DNA of 64,000 bases from contig NZ_LVYD01000044.1 of the NCBI RefSeq assembly GCF_002077945.1, positions 124,001-188,000 of the forward strand. The letters run 5' to 3'. Origin of the DNA: Niastella vici. Lineage in GTDB: Bacteria; Bacteroidota; Bacteroidia; Chitinophagales; Chitinophagaceae. The stretch's first letter is position 1; each line of letters opens with the position of its first letter. Of this stretch, positions 11,952 to 20,422 are shown piece by piece. The notes below the pieces were generated by a model that was not told the DNA's origin, did not search any database, and saw only the letters and a list, made by a program, of their open reading frames with translations. The translations under genes and the position numbers were made by a program.

Positions 11952-12104
11952 GGTCTATTGTTTAAGGTTAAAAATTCAGGATTTGAACGTGTGTTGGTTA
12001 CGGTATGTCTGCTACATCGAAGGCCTTTGCAAAGTCAAAATAAATGAAGATGGAAGTACAAAGTACCGTGGCCCGATAAGTGCTGATATATTTCTGATAA
12101 CTGC

Positions 12105-12157
12105 ACGGTTTTCGCAGTTATCCGTACCGTTTTGGGAGGAAATTCCCACCGTTTTTC
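12105..12157. promoter_or_regulatory. Three tandem direct repeats, likely LytTR binding sites
   Basis: ACGGTTTTCG (12105), ACCGTTTTGG (12126) and ACCGTTTTTC (12148) are spaced 21 and 22 bp start to start, two helical turns apart. LytTR proteins bind imperfect 9-bp direct repeats with this spacing, and an ACCGTT core fits the VirR-type box. The array lies ~105-158 bp upstream of the LytTR regulator at 12262 and ~150 bp from the divergent RteC-like gene. This covers most of the 310-nt gap 11952-12261. Confidence 0.6.
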
Positions 12158-12226
12158 CGGGGTTGACCTAAATCAAAAAAGTAAGAGCAGTTGCATTTCA
12201 GGCATCAGCGTGAGCTTAATTAATAT

Positions 12227-12234
12227 TAAATTTA
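12227..12234 (+). promoter_or_regulatory. -7 promoter element of the second LytTR pair
   Basis: TAAATTTA matches TAnnTTTG at all but the last base. It would place the transcript start near 12241, about 20 nt before the regulator ATG and downstream of the LytTR repeats. Confidence 0.45.
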
Positions 12235-12261
12235 ATACAGATTGCTTAACATACATTAACC

Positions 12262-13014
12262 ATGAACCCGCCCGCTCCCCTGAGAGTCATTATCGTCGAA
12301 GACCTGCCGGCCATCCGGAAGGATCTGGAATACCTTCTTCACCAACAACCCGGATTTACGCTTATTGGTGCCTGTGCCACGGTACGTGAAGCGCTTGTGC
12401 TGATCCAAAGTACCAGGCCCGACCTGCTATTGCTCGATATAGGTCTGCCCGATGGGACCGGTTTTGACATCCTGGAACAAATGCGGCCTGTGCAATCCAA
12501 AGTAATATTCCTCACTGCCCACCAGGAATATGCCATCAAAGCGATCCGTTATGGCGCCATTGATTATTTACTGAAGCCCCTTGACCTGGATGAATTTAAA
12601 GAAGCGTTGCAAAGAGTATCCCATGCGCAACCCCTGTTAGAAGAACAAATTGCCATTGCCTCGCAAAGTTTCCGGAAGCAGAAGCTGCAGGATAACCTTG
12701 CTTTGCGTTCGCAGCAATGTGTACAGATCGTTGGGTTAGAGGACATTTGTTACCTGCAAGCGGATAACGGGTGTACGACTGTTTTCCTGAATGGAGGAAA
12801 GAAAATCGTTACGACGAAATTCCTCAAGGATTATGAGGAACTATTGTCCGGCACATCCTTTCTGCGCACGCACCATTCCTACCTTATCAATGGAACTTAT
12901 ATCGATCGTTACCATCCGAAGAAGGGCGTACTTTATTTAAAGGATGGAACAGAGATCCCGGTATCGCTCCGGAAAAAGGAAATAGTCGATCTGCATTTTA
13001 AAAAACTATTATAG
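12262..13014 (+). CDS. LytTR-family response regulator
   Basis: 250 residues. The receiver domain occupies ~8-125 with IVED, phospho-acceptor Asp59 in LLLDIGLPDG, and the LLKPL lysine. The LytTR domain occupies ~150-250 (ICYLQADNGCTTVFL, then FLRTHHSYLINGTYIDRY). It is the first gene of a two-gene operon with the TPR kinase 5 bp downstream. The order, regulator before kinase, is the reverse of the pair at 3.8-5.5 kb. Three tandem candidate LytTR boxes upstream suggest autoregulation. Confidence 0.92.
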   Translation: MNPPAPLRVIIVEDLPAIRKDLEYLLHQQPGFTLIGACATVREALVLIQSTRPDLLLLDIGLPDGTGFDILEQMRPVQSKVIFLTAHQEYAIKAIRYGAIDYLLKPLDLDEFKEALQRVSHAQPLLEEQIAIASQSFRKQKLQDNLALRSQQCVQIVGLEDICYLQADNGCTTVFLNGGKKIVTTKFLKDYEELLSGTSFLRTHHSYLINGTYIDRYHPKKGVLYLKDGTEIPVSLRKKEIVDLHFKKLL

Positions 13015-13019
13015 GCCCT

Positions 13020-14879
13020 ATGCATCGGATCTTCTTCCTGATCATCATCTGCGCCGCCTGTAATTCCACAGGTAAAAGGAGTCAACCGCCTGTCGCTGAT
13101 TCCATGCTGCCCTTTTTAAAACAGCGCGTTAATCCCTTATTACAAAATCTGGAAACAGGAACCGCGAAAAAAATATTGGACAGCCTTCTGCCTTTCATTG
13201 AAAAAAAGGACAACTATGTAGATAGGTGTTCCTGGCTTCGTTGTATGGCTGTAGTGTATCAGCTCGAAGGCAAGCTCGATAGTGCCCGTCTGTACGCTGA
13301 TAGATCCCTGCAGTTGGCGCTGGAAAAAGATACCACGCAACGGCAGATCATGGCCGGTAAAATTCAAACGGCCGACATCATGGGCGACCAACATTCCCTC
13401 GACAGCGCGCTACACTATGGCCGCGAAGCATATTACATAGCCCGCAATATTGATACGCCGGGACTACCTTTGATCTGCCTGAAACTCTATAATATTTACG
13501 AGAAGATCGGTGATCTGCCAATGCAAAAAAAATACCTGTTCGAGGGTTTTATGCGCAGCACCAGCCCCAAGCATAAAACAGTTTTTGCGGCGAACATTGC
13601 AGAATACTATGATAAAGTGAACGAGGTAGATTCTGCCCTGCTTTTTTTCAAAGCGTTGCTGCAGGATAGCAGTTTTAATAACCCGTATTATGATGCTGTT
13701 CGGTATGAAACGCTCGGCGCACTACTGTCTAAAAAAGGGGAGGCAAAAGAAGGGCTTTCGTACCAGGTAAAGGGCATTGCCATTAGCCGTGGGTTGGGGG
13801 AGCTGAATGCGCAATCTTACTTTAATTTAGCTGCTACTTATCGAAAGCTGGGGGAATTTAAAACGGATAAAGCGTTGCTCGACACAGCGCTGGCTTATGT
13901 TTCGAAGGAAAAGAACTGGGCGCTCCAAAAAAAGATCTGGCGGGCGAAAGCGGAAAACCTGGCGCGGCAGAAAAAGTTTGAGCCGGCCTATACTGCCATG
14001 GATTCTGCAGCCTTCTATTATCAAAAAGAGGTCGATTCTTCCATTATCGTTCAGGCAAGGGAGTTAGAAGCAAGATATGGGCTGCTGGAAAGGGACAACC
14101 AGATAAAATCACTGGCTTTAGCTAACAAGGCAGGCGAAGAAATGAGGGAAAGGCAACGTAAAGCGATTGTGCGCATTTGTACCGGCATCGTGATACTTGG
14201 CTTGTTGCTGTTTGGGATCTGGAGGGGGAAGCATAAAAAAAGGCTCGCACGAGAAGAAAGTTTGCGGCAGCAATTACTGCGGGGACAAATTGAATCCCAT
14301 TTTTTATCCAATTCTATAAGCGGGCTGCAGGGGATCATCCGGGCAGGAGAAACGGAAGGCGCTATCCTGGTTGTTCAGCAATTAGGCCGGCTCTACCAGC
14401 TCAGCCATGCAAATGCACGGGAACCGTTTGTTTCGCTAAACAAAGAACTCGATGCGTTGACAAGTTATTTAAAACTGCAACAGATCTTATTTTATAATGG
14501 GTTCGATTACCACATCGATGTGGAAGCCATGCCCGAAGGCATTATGATACCGCCGATGCTGTTGCAACCTTTTGCTGAGAACGCCATACTACATGGTTTT
14601 GCCGGCCAACAGGAAAAAGGACAAATTAATATCCATATTAAAAAGGACAATAGCGTCTTGTATTGCATTATTGAAGACAATGGCAGCGGATTCCAGGGCG
14701 TTGAAACCAATCATAATCAGAAACGGTCATTATCTACGCTGATTAACCAGGAACGGCTCCAAATATTAAGCCGGCAAACAAAGACGGCTGCCAAATTAAC
14801 GATTGTCGATAAAAAGGCTACAACAGGTGAATCCGGCGTGCGGGTAGAATTGATCGTGCCTTATCGAATGGAGGGGTGA
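13020..14879 (+). CDS. TPR-containing lipoprotein-like histidine kinase
   Basis: 619 residues. The N-terminus looks like a lipoprotein signal (MHRIFFLIIICAACNSTG). TPR-type helical repeats fill residues ~40-350 outside the cytoplasm. One transmembrane helix follows (IVRICTGIVILGLLLFGIW, ~382-400), then a His_kinase core. The H-box reads IESHFLSNSISG with His427; the family norm is NPHFLFN, so the Asn, Pro and Phe are replaced. The N-box LLQPFAENAILHG and glycine box IEDNGSGF are intact, so the kinase may still work. It pairs with the regulator 5 bp upstream. Confidence 0.85.
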   Translation: MHRIFFLIIICAACNSTGKRSQPPVADSMLPFLKQRVNPLLQNLETGTAKKILDSLLPFIEKKDNYVDRCSWLRCMAVVYQLEGKLDSARLYADRSLQLALEKDTTQRQIMAGKIQTADIMGDQHSLDSALHYGREAYYIARNIDTPGLPLICLKLYNIYEKIGDLPMQKKYLFEGFMRSTSPKHKTVFAANIAEYYDKVNEVDSALLFFKALLQDSSFNNPYYDAVRYETLGALLSKKGEAKEGLSYQVKGIAISRGLGELNAQSYFNLAATYRKLGEFKTDKALLDTALAYVSKEKNWALQKKIWRAKAENLARQKKFEPAYTAMDSAAFYYQKEVDSSIIVQARELEARYGLLERDNQIKSLALANKAGEEMRERQRKAIVRICTGIVILGLLLFGIWRGKHKKRLAREESLRQQLLRGQIESHFLSNSISGLQGIIRAGETEGAILVVQQLGRLYQLSHANAREPFVSLNKELDALTSYLKLQQILFYNGFDYHIDVEAMPEGIMIPPMLLQPFAENAILHGFAGQQEKGQINIHIKKDNSVLYCIIEDNGSGFQGVETNHNQKRSLSTLINQERLQILSRQTKTAAKLTIVDKKATTGESGVRVELIVPYRMEG

Positions 14880-15035
14880 TCCCTTTCCGCCAGATCAGCA
14901 AACCAGCTACCAGGCGTAACTCCCGGTAACGGGCAGGGGCGCCGGTACTTCATTTTATCATTGACCGAAGTTGTCCTGAATGGATATTGCGGTCATTGCC
15001 ATCAGTGAATTGAAGTTAACTGATTAAGCATATTT

Positions 15036-15043
15036 TATATTTG
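15036..15043 (+). promoter_or_regulatory. -7 promoter element of the transglutaminase-like gene
   Basis: TATATTTG is an exact match to TAnnTTTG. The predicted transcript start is near 15050, about 58 nt before the ATG at 15108. No clear TTTG is seen at -33. Confidence 0.45.
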
Positions 15044-15107
15044 TATATAAAAATATTGTAAATTGTTGCTCAATTTACCAATACCAACCATTTAACCATA
15101 ATCCAAT

Positions 15108-16004
15108 ATGAAACTAACAGTAAAGAAGATCCCTGTTCTCCGGGTTGTGTTTAATAAATACACTGTCCTTTTCCTGAATGGATTTTTACTGGCTTGTCTT
15201 TTCTATTGCAAAATGGAAAATGACTATGAAAATGAGCTGTTCAAAGAAATGGCAGATTATGTTAAGGATAGAGCCGGCACTTCAGCGCCTTCTGAAGAAA
15301 CGCTTGTATTGCAAAGTTTACATTTCATCCATTTCATGGGACAAACCCGGTCGGGCATTTTCAATAAAAAGGAAATTTCAGCCTTAAAATCGTCTATACA
15401 TCCGCTTTCTTACGATTTGATGACCTTTAAAGGCGCCTGCACAAGCTATGCCTTCATTTTAAGCCGTTTATTGAACGAATTGCATATTACAACCCGTATT
15501 GCTCAAATGAGAGTAAATGGCTTGTATGGGGGGCACATACTGGTAGAAGCAAAAATGGCAAAAGGGTGGGCCGTGTTAGACGGGAACTATGATCTTTGTT
15601 TTCGAAAGCGGGATGGCGGTTTGGCAAGCTTTGCAGATGTGCAGGGGCATTGGAATAGTTACCACAACCAGGTTCCTGCTAATTATAATGAAGCATATCG
15701 TTATGAGGGGGTACGTTACACCAACTGGAATAAAATACCAATAGTGATGCCGCTTTTAAAAGATGTTTTTTACCTTTTTTTAGGCCATAACAGAACTGAA
15801 AGCCTTTCACTGCGAACGATGTTGTTAAATAAATACCGGATACTATTCCGGATCATAATTGGCCTATTCCTGTTTGAAGCGCTGGCAGCTATTTACATTT
15901 ACTGGCGTAAATATGGGAAACCGGTTACGGCTAATTCGCATGGTTCTTTCCAGATAAAGAACGCACCCATAAATGGCTTTAAATCAAAAATAGACCAGGC
16001 ATGA
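15108..16004 (+). CDS. Membrane-anchored transglutaminase-like protein
   Basis: 298 residues with membrane segments near the N-terminus (~16-30) and C-terminus (~243-262). Between them is a transglutaminase/papain-like fold. The candidate catalytic triad is Cys in FKGACTSYAFILSRLL, His in GLYGGHILVEA and Asp in WAVLDGNYD. Such domains in bacteria act as proteases or cross-linking enzymes on envelope proteins or peptides; the substrate is unknown. A single-gene unit with its own promoter element. It faces the HPF gene tail to tail, with a shared hairpin between them. Confidence 0.7.
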   Translation: MKLTVKKIPVLRVVFNKYTVLFLNGFLLACLFYCKMENDYENELFKEMADYVKDRAGTSAPSEETLVLQSLHFIHFMGQTRSGIFNKKEISALKSSIHPLSYDLMTFKGACTSYAFILSRLLNELHITTRIAQMRVNGLYGGHILVEAKMAKGWAVLDGNYDLCFRKRDGGLASFADVQGHWNSYHNQVPANYNEAYRYEGVRYTNWNKIPIVMPLLKDVFYLFLGHNRTESLSLRTMLLNKYRILFRIIIGLFLFEALAAIYIYWRKYGKPVTANSHGSFQIKNAPINGFKSKIDQA

Positions 16005-16012
16005 ATCGCAGG

Positions 16013-16044
16013 GATCAGGGGTACTCAAAACCAAAAGCCTGATC
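16013..16044. terminator. Candidate bidirectional terminator
   Basis: GATCAGG (16013-16019) and CCTGATC (16038-16044) form a 7-bp stem around an A-rich loop, between two convergent genes. No strong T-tract is present, so the call is weak. Confidence 0.35.
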
Positions 16045-16347
16045 TTACCTTACCTCTCTGAGTTTATCTTTATACCTGCGTAACTGGCTCTCCAAATCGT
16101 TGACCACTTTATCGAGCGCCAGCTCAAATGAAATGGCCCTGTTGCTCGAAAACAAGGTGTTCCGGGGCACTTTCATGCTGGCTTCTATAAAGCAGGCGTT
16201 TTTAATATCGCTGTTCTCTTTGTAAAGAACAACGTTGCAATATTCAATATGGTCGTACAATTTATCGAAATGTTCGAACTTTTTTTGAATAAGCGGTTCC
16301 GGTATTTGCATGTGGTCCTTATGCGGCGATTCTATATGTAAATTCAT
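16045..16347 (-). CDS. hpf: Ribosome hibernation promoting factor, short HPF/RaiA type
   Basis: 100 residues matching the HPF/RaiA fold: an N-terminal strand, the helix LIQKKFEHFDKLYDHIEYCNVVLYKE, then ACFIEASMKVPRNTLF and a final basic helix LESQLRRYKDKLREV. These proteins bind the 30S decoding centre and hold ribosomes in an inactive state during starvation. There is no C-terminal dimerisation domain, so it is the short form. It lies 24 bp after the baeRF3 gene and shares its promoter. The pairing suggests joint control of idle ribosomes. Confidence 0.82.
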   Translation of the reverse strand: MNLHIESPHKDHMQIPEPLIQKKFEHFDKLYDHIEYCNVVLYKENSDIKNACFIEASMKVPRNTLFSSNRAISFELALDKVVNDLESQLRRYKDKLREVR

Positions 16348-16371
16348 ATGATCTTGCTTAAATGTCGTTAT

Positions 16372-17502
16372 TTAATACCTGGTGAACAACGCCAGCCGCT
16401 TATAATCCTGCAGCACATCATTTTCTACCATTACTACTTCGCCATTCTTTTCAAGCACCATTTCAATAAGCCTGTTTACAACATCGGGCACCAGGTGATT
16501 GGGTTGTTTGAATGGAAAAATGTGCAGATCATAATCATCGTTAGGAGGCAGATATCCTGGTATGGAAAAATCTTTTTCAACCAGCAATTTATAACCTCTT
16601 CCTTCCTGCACCGCTTTCCAGATGTTTTCTATGCCCGTTACGCCAGGGTCGCCGCCGATCTTTTCTTTAATGTCGCGCACCAGTTTTTCTTTTTTGTTAT
16701 CCAGGAAAAGTTTCATTGCTTTCCAGGTCAGCATTCCAAGCTCATGGTCGTTGAATGTTGAATAATTGCCTGGAATATTACAGGCAATGTTCTGCACATG
16801 CCTGGTTACCTCGGTAAAATAAACCTGGTCTTTGTTTTCTCCTGTAATTATTAAAGGAGTCCCGTTGTGCAGGTAACTATTCAATAAGTCATCTGTTTCC
16901 CGGAAAAAGGCTTTAAGCCTGAGCTCTTCAGAGATCGATTTATCCTTTTCAAATTCCTTTACAAAGGCATGACCTACATAAGAGCTTCCCCTGCAGGGCC
17001 GGTTATATTCATATTCAGCATCGTTCTTTTTGGGGAAATGAGCGTCACTGATTGCCGTAACGTTATTCAGGCGGCCGTTGTACAGTCTCGCTTCTTTTTG
17101 GCTTACCATCAAAACTACATACGGGATATCATAATACAATTCATATAGCAGGTCCCTGATATCAAATGATTGAGCGATAACTATTCGCTCCTTTACCGGA
17201 AAGAAAAAGTGAATAAGCTTTTTTACATTTTGGGAAACAAATAATCCGATACCTTCCGCATTGTGCATGAAATCTATTTGGCCATACAATTCATCTACAG
17301 CCTGTACGAGGGGGCCGATGACCTTATTGTCGTATTGGCCATATAATTGCTTTTTTGCCTGGCGAATGGTCTTTTCCAGTTGTGCGGGGTCTGTTCTTCT
17401 TCCGGGTGAAGTGGGATGGGTGGGCATAATGATGGAAATGCAAATGTCGCTTTTTTCATTTTGCAGTATCTGCAGATCGTTGTTCGTTGTATTCTTGTTC
17501 AT
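16372..17502 (-). CDS. baeRF family 3 protein (bacterial eRF1-like)
   Basis: 376 residues resembling the baeRF3 group of bacterial homologues of archaeal/eukaryotic release factor 1. Visible features are the N-terminal ISIIMPTHPTSPGRRTDP segment, a middle strand VVLMVSQKEARLYNG, and a C-terminal L7Ae-like region ending in DYKRLALFTRY. The family was predicted from sequence to act on stalled or hibernating ribosomes; no biochemical role is settled. It is first in an operon with HPF. Its upstream region carries a TGAnnnnnnTCA box and a perfect -7 element. Confidence 0.8.
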   Translation of the reverse strand: MNKNTTNNDLQILQNEKSDICISIIMPTHPTSPGRRTDPAQLEKTIRQAKKQLYGQYDNKVIGPLVQAVDELYGQIDFMHNAEGIGLFVSQNVKKLIHFFFPVKERIVIAQSFDIRDLLYELYYDIPYVVLMVSQKEARLYNGRLNNVTAISDAHFPKKNDAEYEYNRPCRGSSYVGHAFVKEFEKDKSISEELRLKAFFRETDDLLNSYLHNGTPLIITGENKDQVYFTEVTRHVQNIACNIPGNYSTFNDHELGMLTWKAMKLFLDNKKEKLVRDIKEKIGGDPGVTGIENIWKAVQEGRGYKLLVEKDFSIPGYLPPNDDYDLHIFPFKQPNHLVPDVVNRLIEMVLEKNGEVVMVENDVLQDYKRLALFTRY

Positions 17503-17588
17503 ATAATTAATTTCAGCAATGGTTAGAAGATTTTGAATTTCATTTATTTACAAAAGCCGGGATTGTAGGGCCGAAGCTTTTTCCTATT

Positions 17589-17634
17589 CAAAGCTACCGG
17601 TTGGTGGGGCTGTTTTCAATGATTATTGTCATTG
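17589..17634 (-). promoter_or_regulatory. Crp/Fnr-type box and -7 element of baeRF3-hpf
   Basis: The box CAATGATTATTGTCATTG (17617-17634) has perfect 6-bp arms. Read on the minus strand, TAGCTTTG (17589-17596) is an exact TAnnTTTG. Box centre to -7 centre is 33 nt. The predicted leader is ~80 nt. Confidence 0.7.
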
Positions 17635-17672
17635 CAGATCATGATCCTGAACAAAATACCTGGGCGAATAGC

Positions 17673-18668
17673 TTAATAAGATGACTGTTTATTTTTTTGT
17701 TTCTTCCTGAAGTATCCGCGCAGCAGAAAGTTGTGTTGTAACGCCTCCAGGTCTTCATCGAGTTTGTGGCTGCTCGTCTTCAGGTTTTTGATCATCTCTT
17801 TCAGGTCGCCGGCTGCTTCCTCATCGTGTAAAAGCATGCCTACGGTGTTATTTTTTTCATTCAGCTGTGCGGTAACAGATTGAAGATTATCTATGAAAGC
17901 AGCAGCGGAGGATGTGGTGCCCTTTAACTGTGTCATGGTTTGCTTCAGATCTGCAATCGCTTCCGTAAGCTTTATGAAAATAGCTGTGTCGGTAAAAAGT
18001 TCATTTACCAGCCCTTTCTGGTTGTTTAAACGCCCGCTGAAGGCTTCGATATTCGTTACTACCCGGTCGCTTTTTTGCGAGGCTATTGTCAGGTTCTTCA
18101 TGGTAAATTGCAATTCCTTAAATAGGGAAGCATCGTTTACCAGGCCGCCAATAGTGCCTTCTCCATTAGCTATCCTGCCTGTAACCAGTTTAAGGTTGTT
18201 CGTGATCTGGAGCAGGTTTTTGTTGTTCTGTTGCAGGGTATCGAGCATATCTTCTGTAGAAGCGCCGGCCTTGTTGCTCCGGAGAAAGTCGCCGTTTTTT
18301 ACCATGCCGGCAGTGCCGCCATAGATCACTACAATCTTGTTTCCAATAAAACCATCAGTGCTTATTTTAGCTATGGCATCTTTGCAAATCCTGGTTTCAG
18401 CCTGTTTGTCAAGGCTGATTGTAGCCTGTACCTGGGTTTGGCCATAAAAGGCGATCTTCTTTACTGTGCCGATCTTAACACCCGATAGCCATACATTGTT
18501 TCCCGGTTGCAACCCATTAACGTCGTTAAAGATAATTTTAAGGGTGAATTTTTTATTAAAGAGCTTCCCCTGGCTTCCGATCATAAAAACACCCGACACC
18601 AGCATGGCCAGTCCTGCTATGATAAAAATGCCCACAAAGAGCGGACGTTTATAATTTGGCTTGTTCAT
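17673..18668 (-). CDS. mlaD: MlaD-like MCE-domain lipid-binding subunit
   Basis: 331 residues. One N-terminal transmembrane helix (FVGIFIIAGLAMLVSGVFMI) anchors an MCE domain at ~38-120 (VNGLQPGNNVWLSGVKIGTV, then STDGFIGNKIVVIYGG). A long helical, coiled-coil-like tail extends to ~320. MCE subunits form a hexameric channel that carries phospholipids between the membranes. The start overlaps the stop of the ATPase gene by 4 bp. No MlaB or MlaC gene is present, as is common outside Proteobacteria. Confidence 0.88.
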   Translation of the reverse strand: MNKPNYKRPLFVGIFIIAGLAMLVSGVFMIGSQGKLFNKKFTLKIIFNDVNGLQPGNNVWLSGVKIGTVKKIAFYGQTQVQATISLDKQAETRICKDAIAKISTDGFIGNKIVVIYGGTAGMVKNGDFLRSNKAGASTEDMLDTLQQNNKNLLQITNNLKLVTGRIANGEGTIGGLVNDASLFKELQFTMKNLTIASQKSDRVVTNIEAFSGRLNNQKGLVNELFTDTAIFIKLTEAIADLKQTMTQLKGTTSSAAAFIDNLQSVTAQLNEKNNTVGMLLHDEEAAGDLKEMIKNLKTSSHKLDEDLEALQHNFLLRGYFRKKQKNKQSSY

Positions 18669-19441
18669 TGGTTAAGTATGTAATAGTTATAGAAGCTTTT
18701 TACCCGTTCGTCATCGGTGTTAAATACTTCTTCAAAACTACCCTGCCTGAAAAATATACCGTCAGACAACATGACGATGCGGTCGCCGGTTGATTTGGCG
18801 CAACTGAGGTCATGTGTTATGATTATTGAACTCGTATTATATTGCAGCTGCACTTTATTGATAAGATTATTGATCTCTACACAGGTCACGGGATCAAGGC
18901 CGCCGGTTGGTTCGTCATATAATATTATTTCTGGATGAAGTATCAGCATACGGGCAATGCCGATCCGCTTTTTTTGACCCCCCGATAATTCGGCGGGCAT
19001 CTGATCTATCGTTTGCAACAGGCCAACATCGTTGAGTACCTGTTCAATGGTTTCATTCACTTGTTTTTTTGTTAAATCCCTTCTGTTTCTTACCAGGGGA
19101 AATTGAAGGTTTTCCCATACACTCATTCCATCATACAGGGCGCTGCTTTGAAAGGAAAATCCAATCTTTAGGCGTAAAGCAAGAAGTTCTTTTTTGTCGA
19201 GGTTGTTTATTTCACTGCCCAGCAGTTTTACCATGCCGCTATCGGGTTTCAACAAGCCTGCGATAATTTTGATGAGCACAGATTTGCCACTGCCCGAACG
19301 GCCCAGGATCACCACATTTTCGCCTTTATACAGATCGAGATCGATGCCCCTTAAAACATTCATTTCTCCAAATGATTTTTGCAGGTCTTTTATTGAGATT
19401 ACGATCGTGTTCCTGTCGATCTTTGGCCCGGCGCTTTTCAT
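18665..19441 (-). CDS. mlaF: MlaF-like ABC transporter ATPase
   Basis: 258 residues with Walker A GRSGSGKS, signature LSGGQKKR, Walker B IILYDEPTGGLDP and the switch His in IIITHDL. It powers lipid transfer through the MlaE permease. It is the middle gene of a three-gene operon, 3 bp after mlaE and overlapping mlaD. Confidence 0.92.
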   Translation of the reverse strand: MKSAGPKIDRNTIVISIKDLQKSFGEMNVLRGIDLDLYKGENVVILGRSGSGKSVLIKIIAGLLKPDSGMVKLLGSEINNLDKKELLALRLKIGFSFQSSALYDGMSVWENLQFPLVRNRRDLTKKQVNETIEQVLNDVGLLQTIDQMPAELSGGQKKRIGIARMLILHPEIILYDEPTGGLDPVTCVEINNLINKVQLQYNTSSIIITHDLSCAKSTGDRIVMLSDGIFFRQGSFEEVFNTDDERVKSFYNYYILNQ

Positions 19442-19444
19442 ATG

Positions 19445-20254
19445 TTACCTGAAATAATTTACGATTTGAACAATGACCATCTCTTCTATAAATATCAGGA
19501 ACATGGAAATGACGACCGCCGAATTGGCGGCCCTTCCAACACCAACTGTTCCCTGTTTGGCATTATAGCCCTTAAAGCAGCCGGTAATGCCAATGGTAAA
19601 TCCATAAACCACTGATCTGAAAAGGGACGAGAACAGGTCGAGAAAAGAGATCTTTACAAAGGCATTCGTCATGAATGTGGTGAAGCTTGTTGATTCATTA
19701 TGATGAACATTCAGATAGGCGCCGGCGAGCCCCAGAAAAGCAAAATAAGTGACAAGCACCGGAAGGGTAATGGTTATTGCCAGTACCCGCGTGATCACCA
19801 GGAATTTAAATGGATTGGTGGAAGATACCTCCATGGCGTCAATTTGCTCTGTTACCCGCATGGAAGCCAGTTCTGCGCCCATGTTGGAGCCTACCTTGCC
19901 TGCAATGACCAGGGCAGTCATAAGTGGCGCAAGGGCCCTGACGATCGCTATGGCAATTAACGAAGGCAGCCACGAAGTGGCCCCAAATTCAGATAGGGAC
20001 GGACGTGATTGTTTGGTAAAAACAATTCCTGTTATAAAAGCGGTGAGCGTAATGATGGCAAGTGATTTGCAGCCGATCTCATAACATTGCCGAACGATCT
20101 CTTTGAATTCGTATGGTCCTGTAAACACTTCTTTAAAAAAGCCGGCGATAAATTTGTAAACATCATACACGCTCACAAAAAAGCTCGCGATCTTTTTACG
20201 CTGAAGCGTACCGCTTTTTTGATGTGGTTGGCTATTTTTCAAGGCGGTGTCCAT
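19445..20254 (-). CDS. mlaE: MlaE-like lipid transporter permease
   Basis: 269 residues of the MlaE permease family. An amphipathic N-terminal helix leads into about five membrane helices, with the characteristic loop KVGSNMGAELASMRVTEQIDAMEV. It is the first gene of the mlaEFD operon, which maintains outer-membrane lipid asymmetry or moves phospholipids. Two TGAnnnnnnTCA boxes lie 67-104 bp upstream, placing lipid transport in the predicted regulon. Confidence 0.9.
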   Translation of the reverse strand: MDTALKNSQPHQKSGTLQRKKIASFFVSVYDVYKFIAGFFKEVFTGPYEFKEIVRQCYEIGCKSLAIITLTAFITGIVFTKQSRPSLSEFGATSWLPSLIAIAIVRALAPLMTALVIAGKVGSNMGAELASMRVTEQIDAMEVSSTNPFKFLVITRVLAITITLPVLVTYFAFLGLAGAYLNVHHNESTSFTTFMTNAFVKISFLDLFSSLFRSVVYGFTIGITGCFKGYNAKQGTVGVGRAANSAVVISMFLIFIEEMVIVQIVNYFR

Positions 20255-20312
20255 CTTCTGTATGATTGAGTGGAAGTATTAAACTACTATTTAAAACTCC
20301 GACTGTTTATTG

Positions 20313-20358
20313 TTAACTTAAATGACCGGCATCAAGTGGTGCAATGATGTTACTCATT
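20313..20358 (-). promoter_or_regulatory. Two Crp/Fnr-type boxes upstream of mlaEFD
   Basis: TGACCGGCATCA (20323-20334) and TGATGTTACTCA (20345-20356; arms AATGA/TCATT) lie 22 bp apart, two helical turns. A weak -7 candidate (TAAGTTAA, minus strand, 20313-20320) sits 34 nt from the second box centre but under the first. Which box activates is unclear. Confidence 0.5.
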
Positions 20359-20422
20359 TAAATAAGCCGGTAATATATACACAATAGCCCTAAAAATACC
20401 GGCAGTAAGAGTTGAGGTCATT

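Noticed and set aside
14960..15010. Possible Crp/Fnr box upstream of the transglutaminase-like gene
   Set aside because: TTGACCGAAGTTGTCC and the nearby CGGTCATTGCCATCAG do not keep the TGA-6-TCA spacing, although a good -7 element lies downstream.
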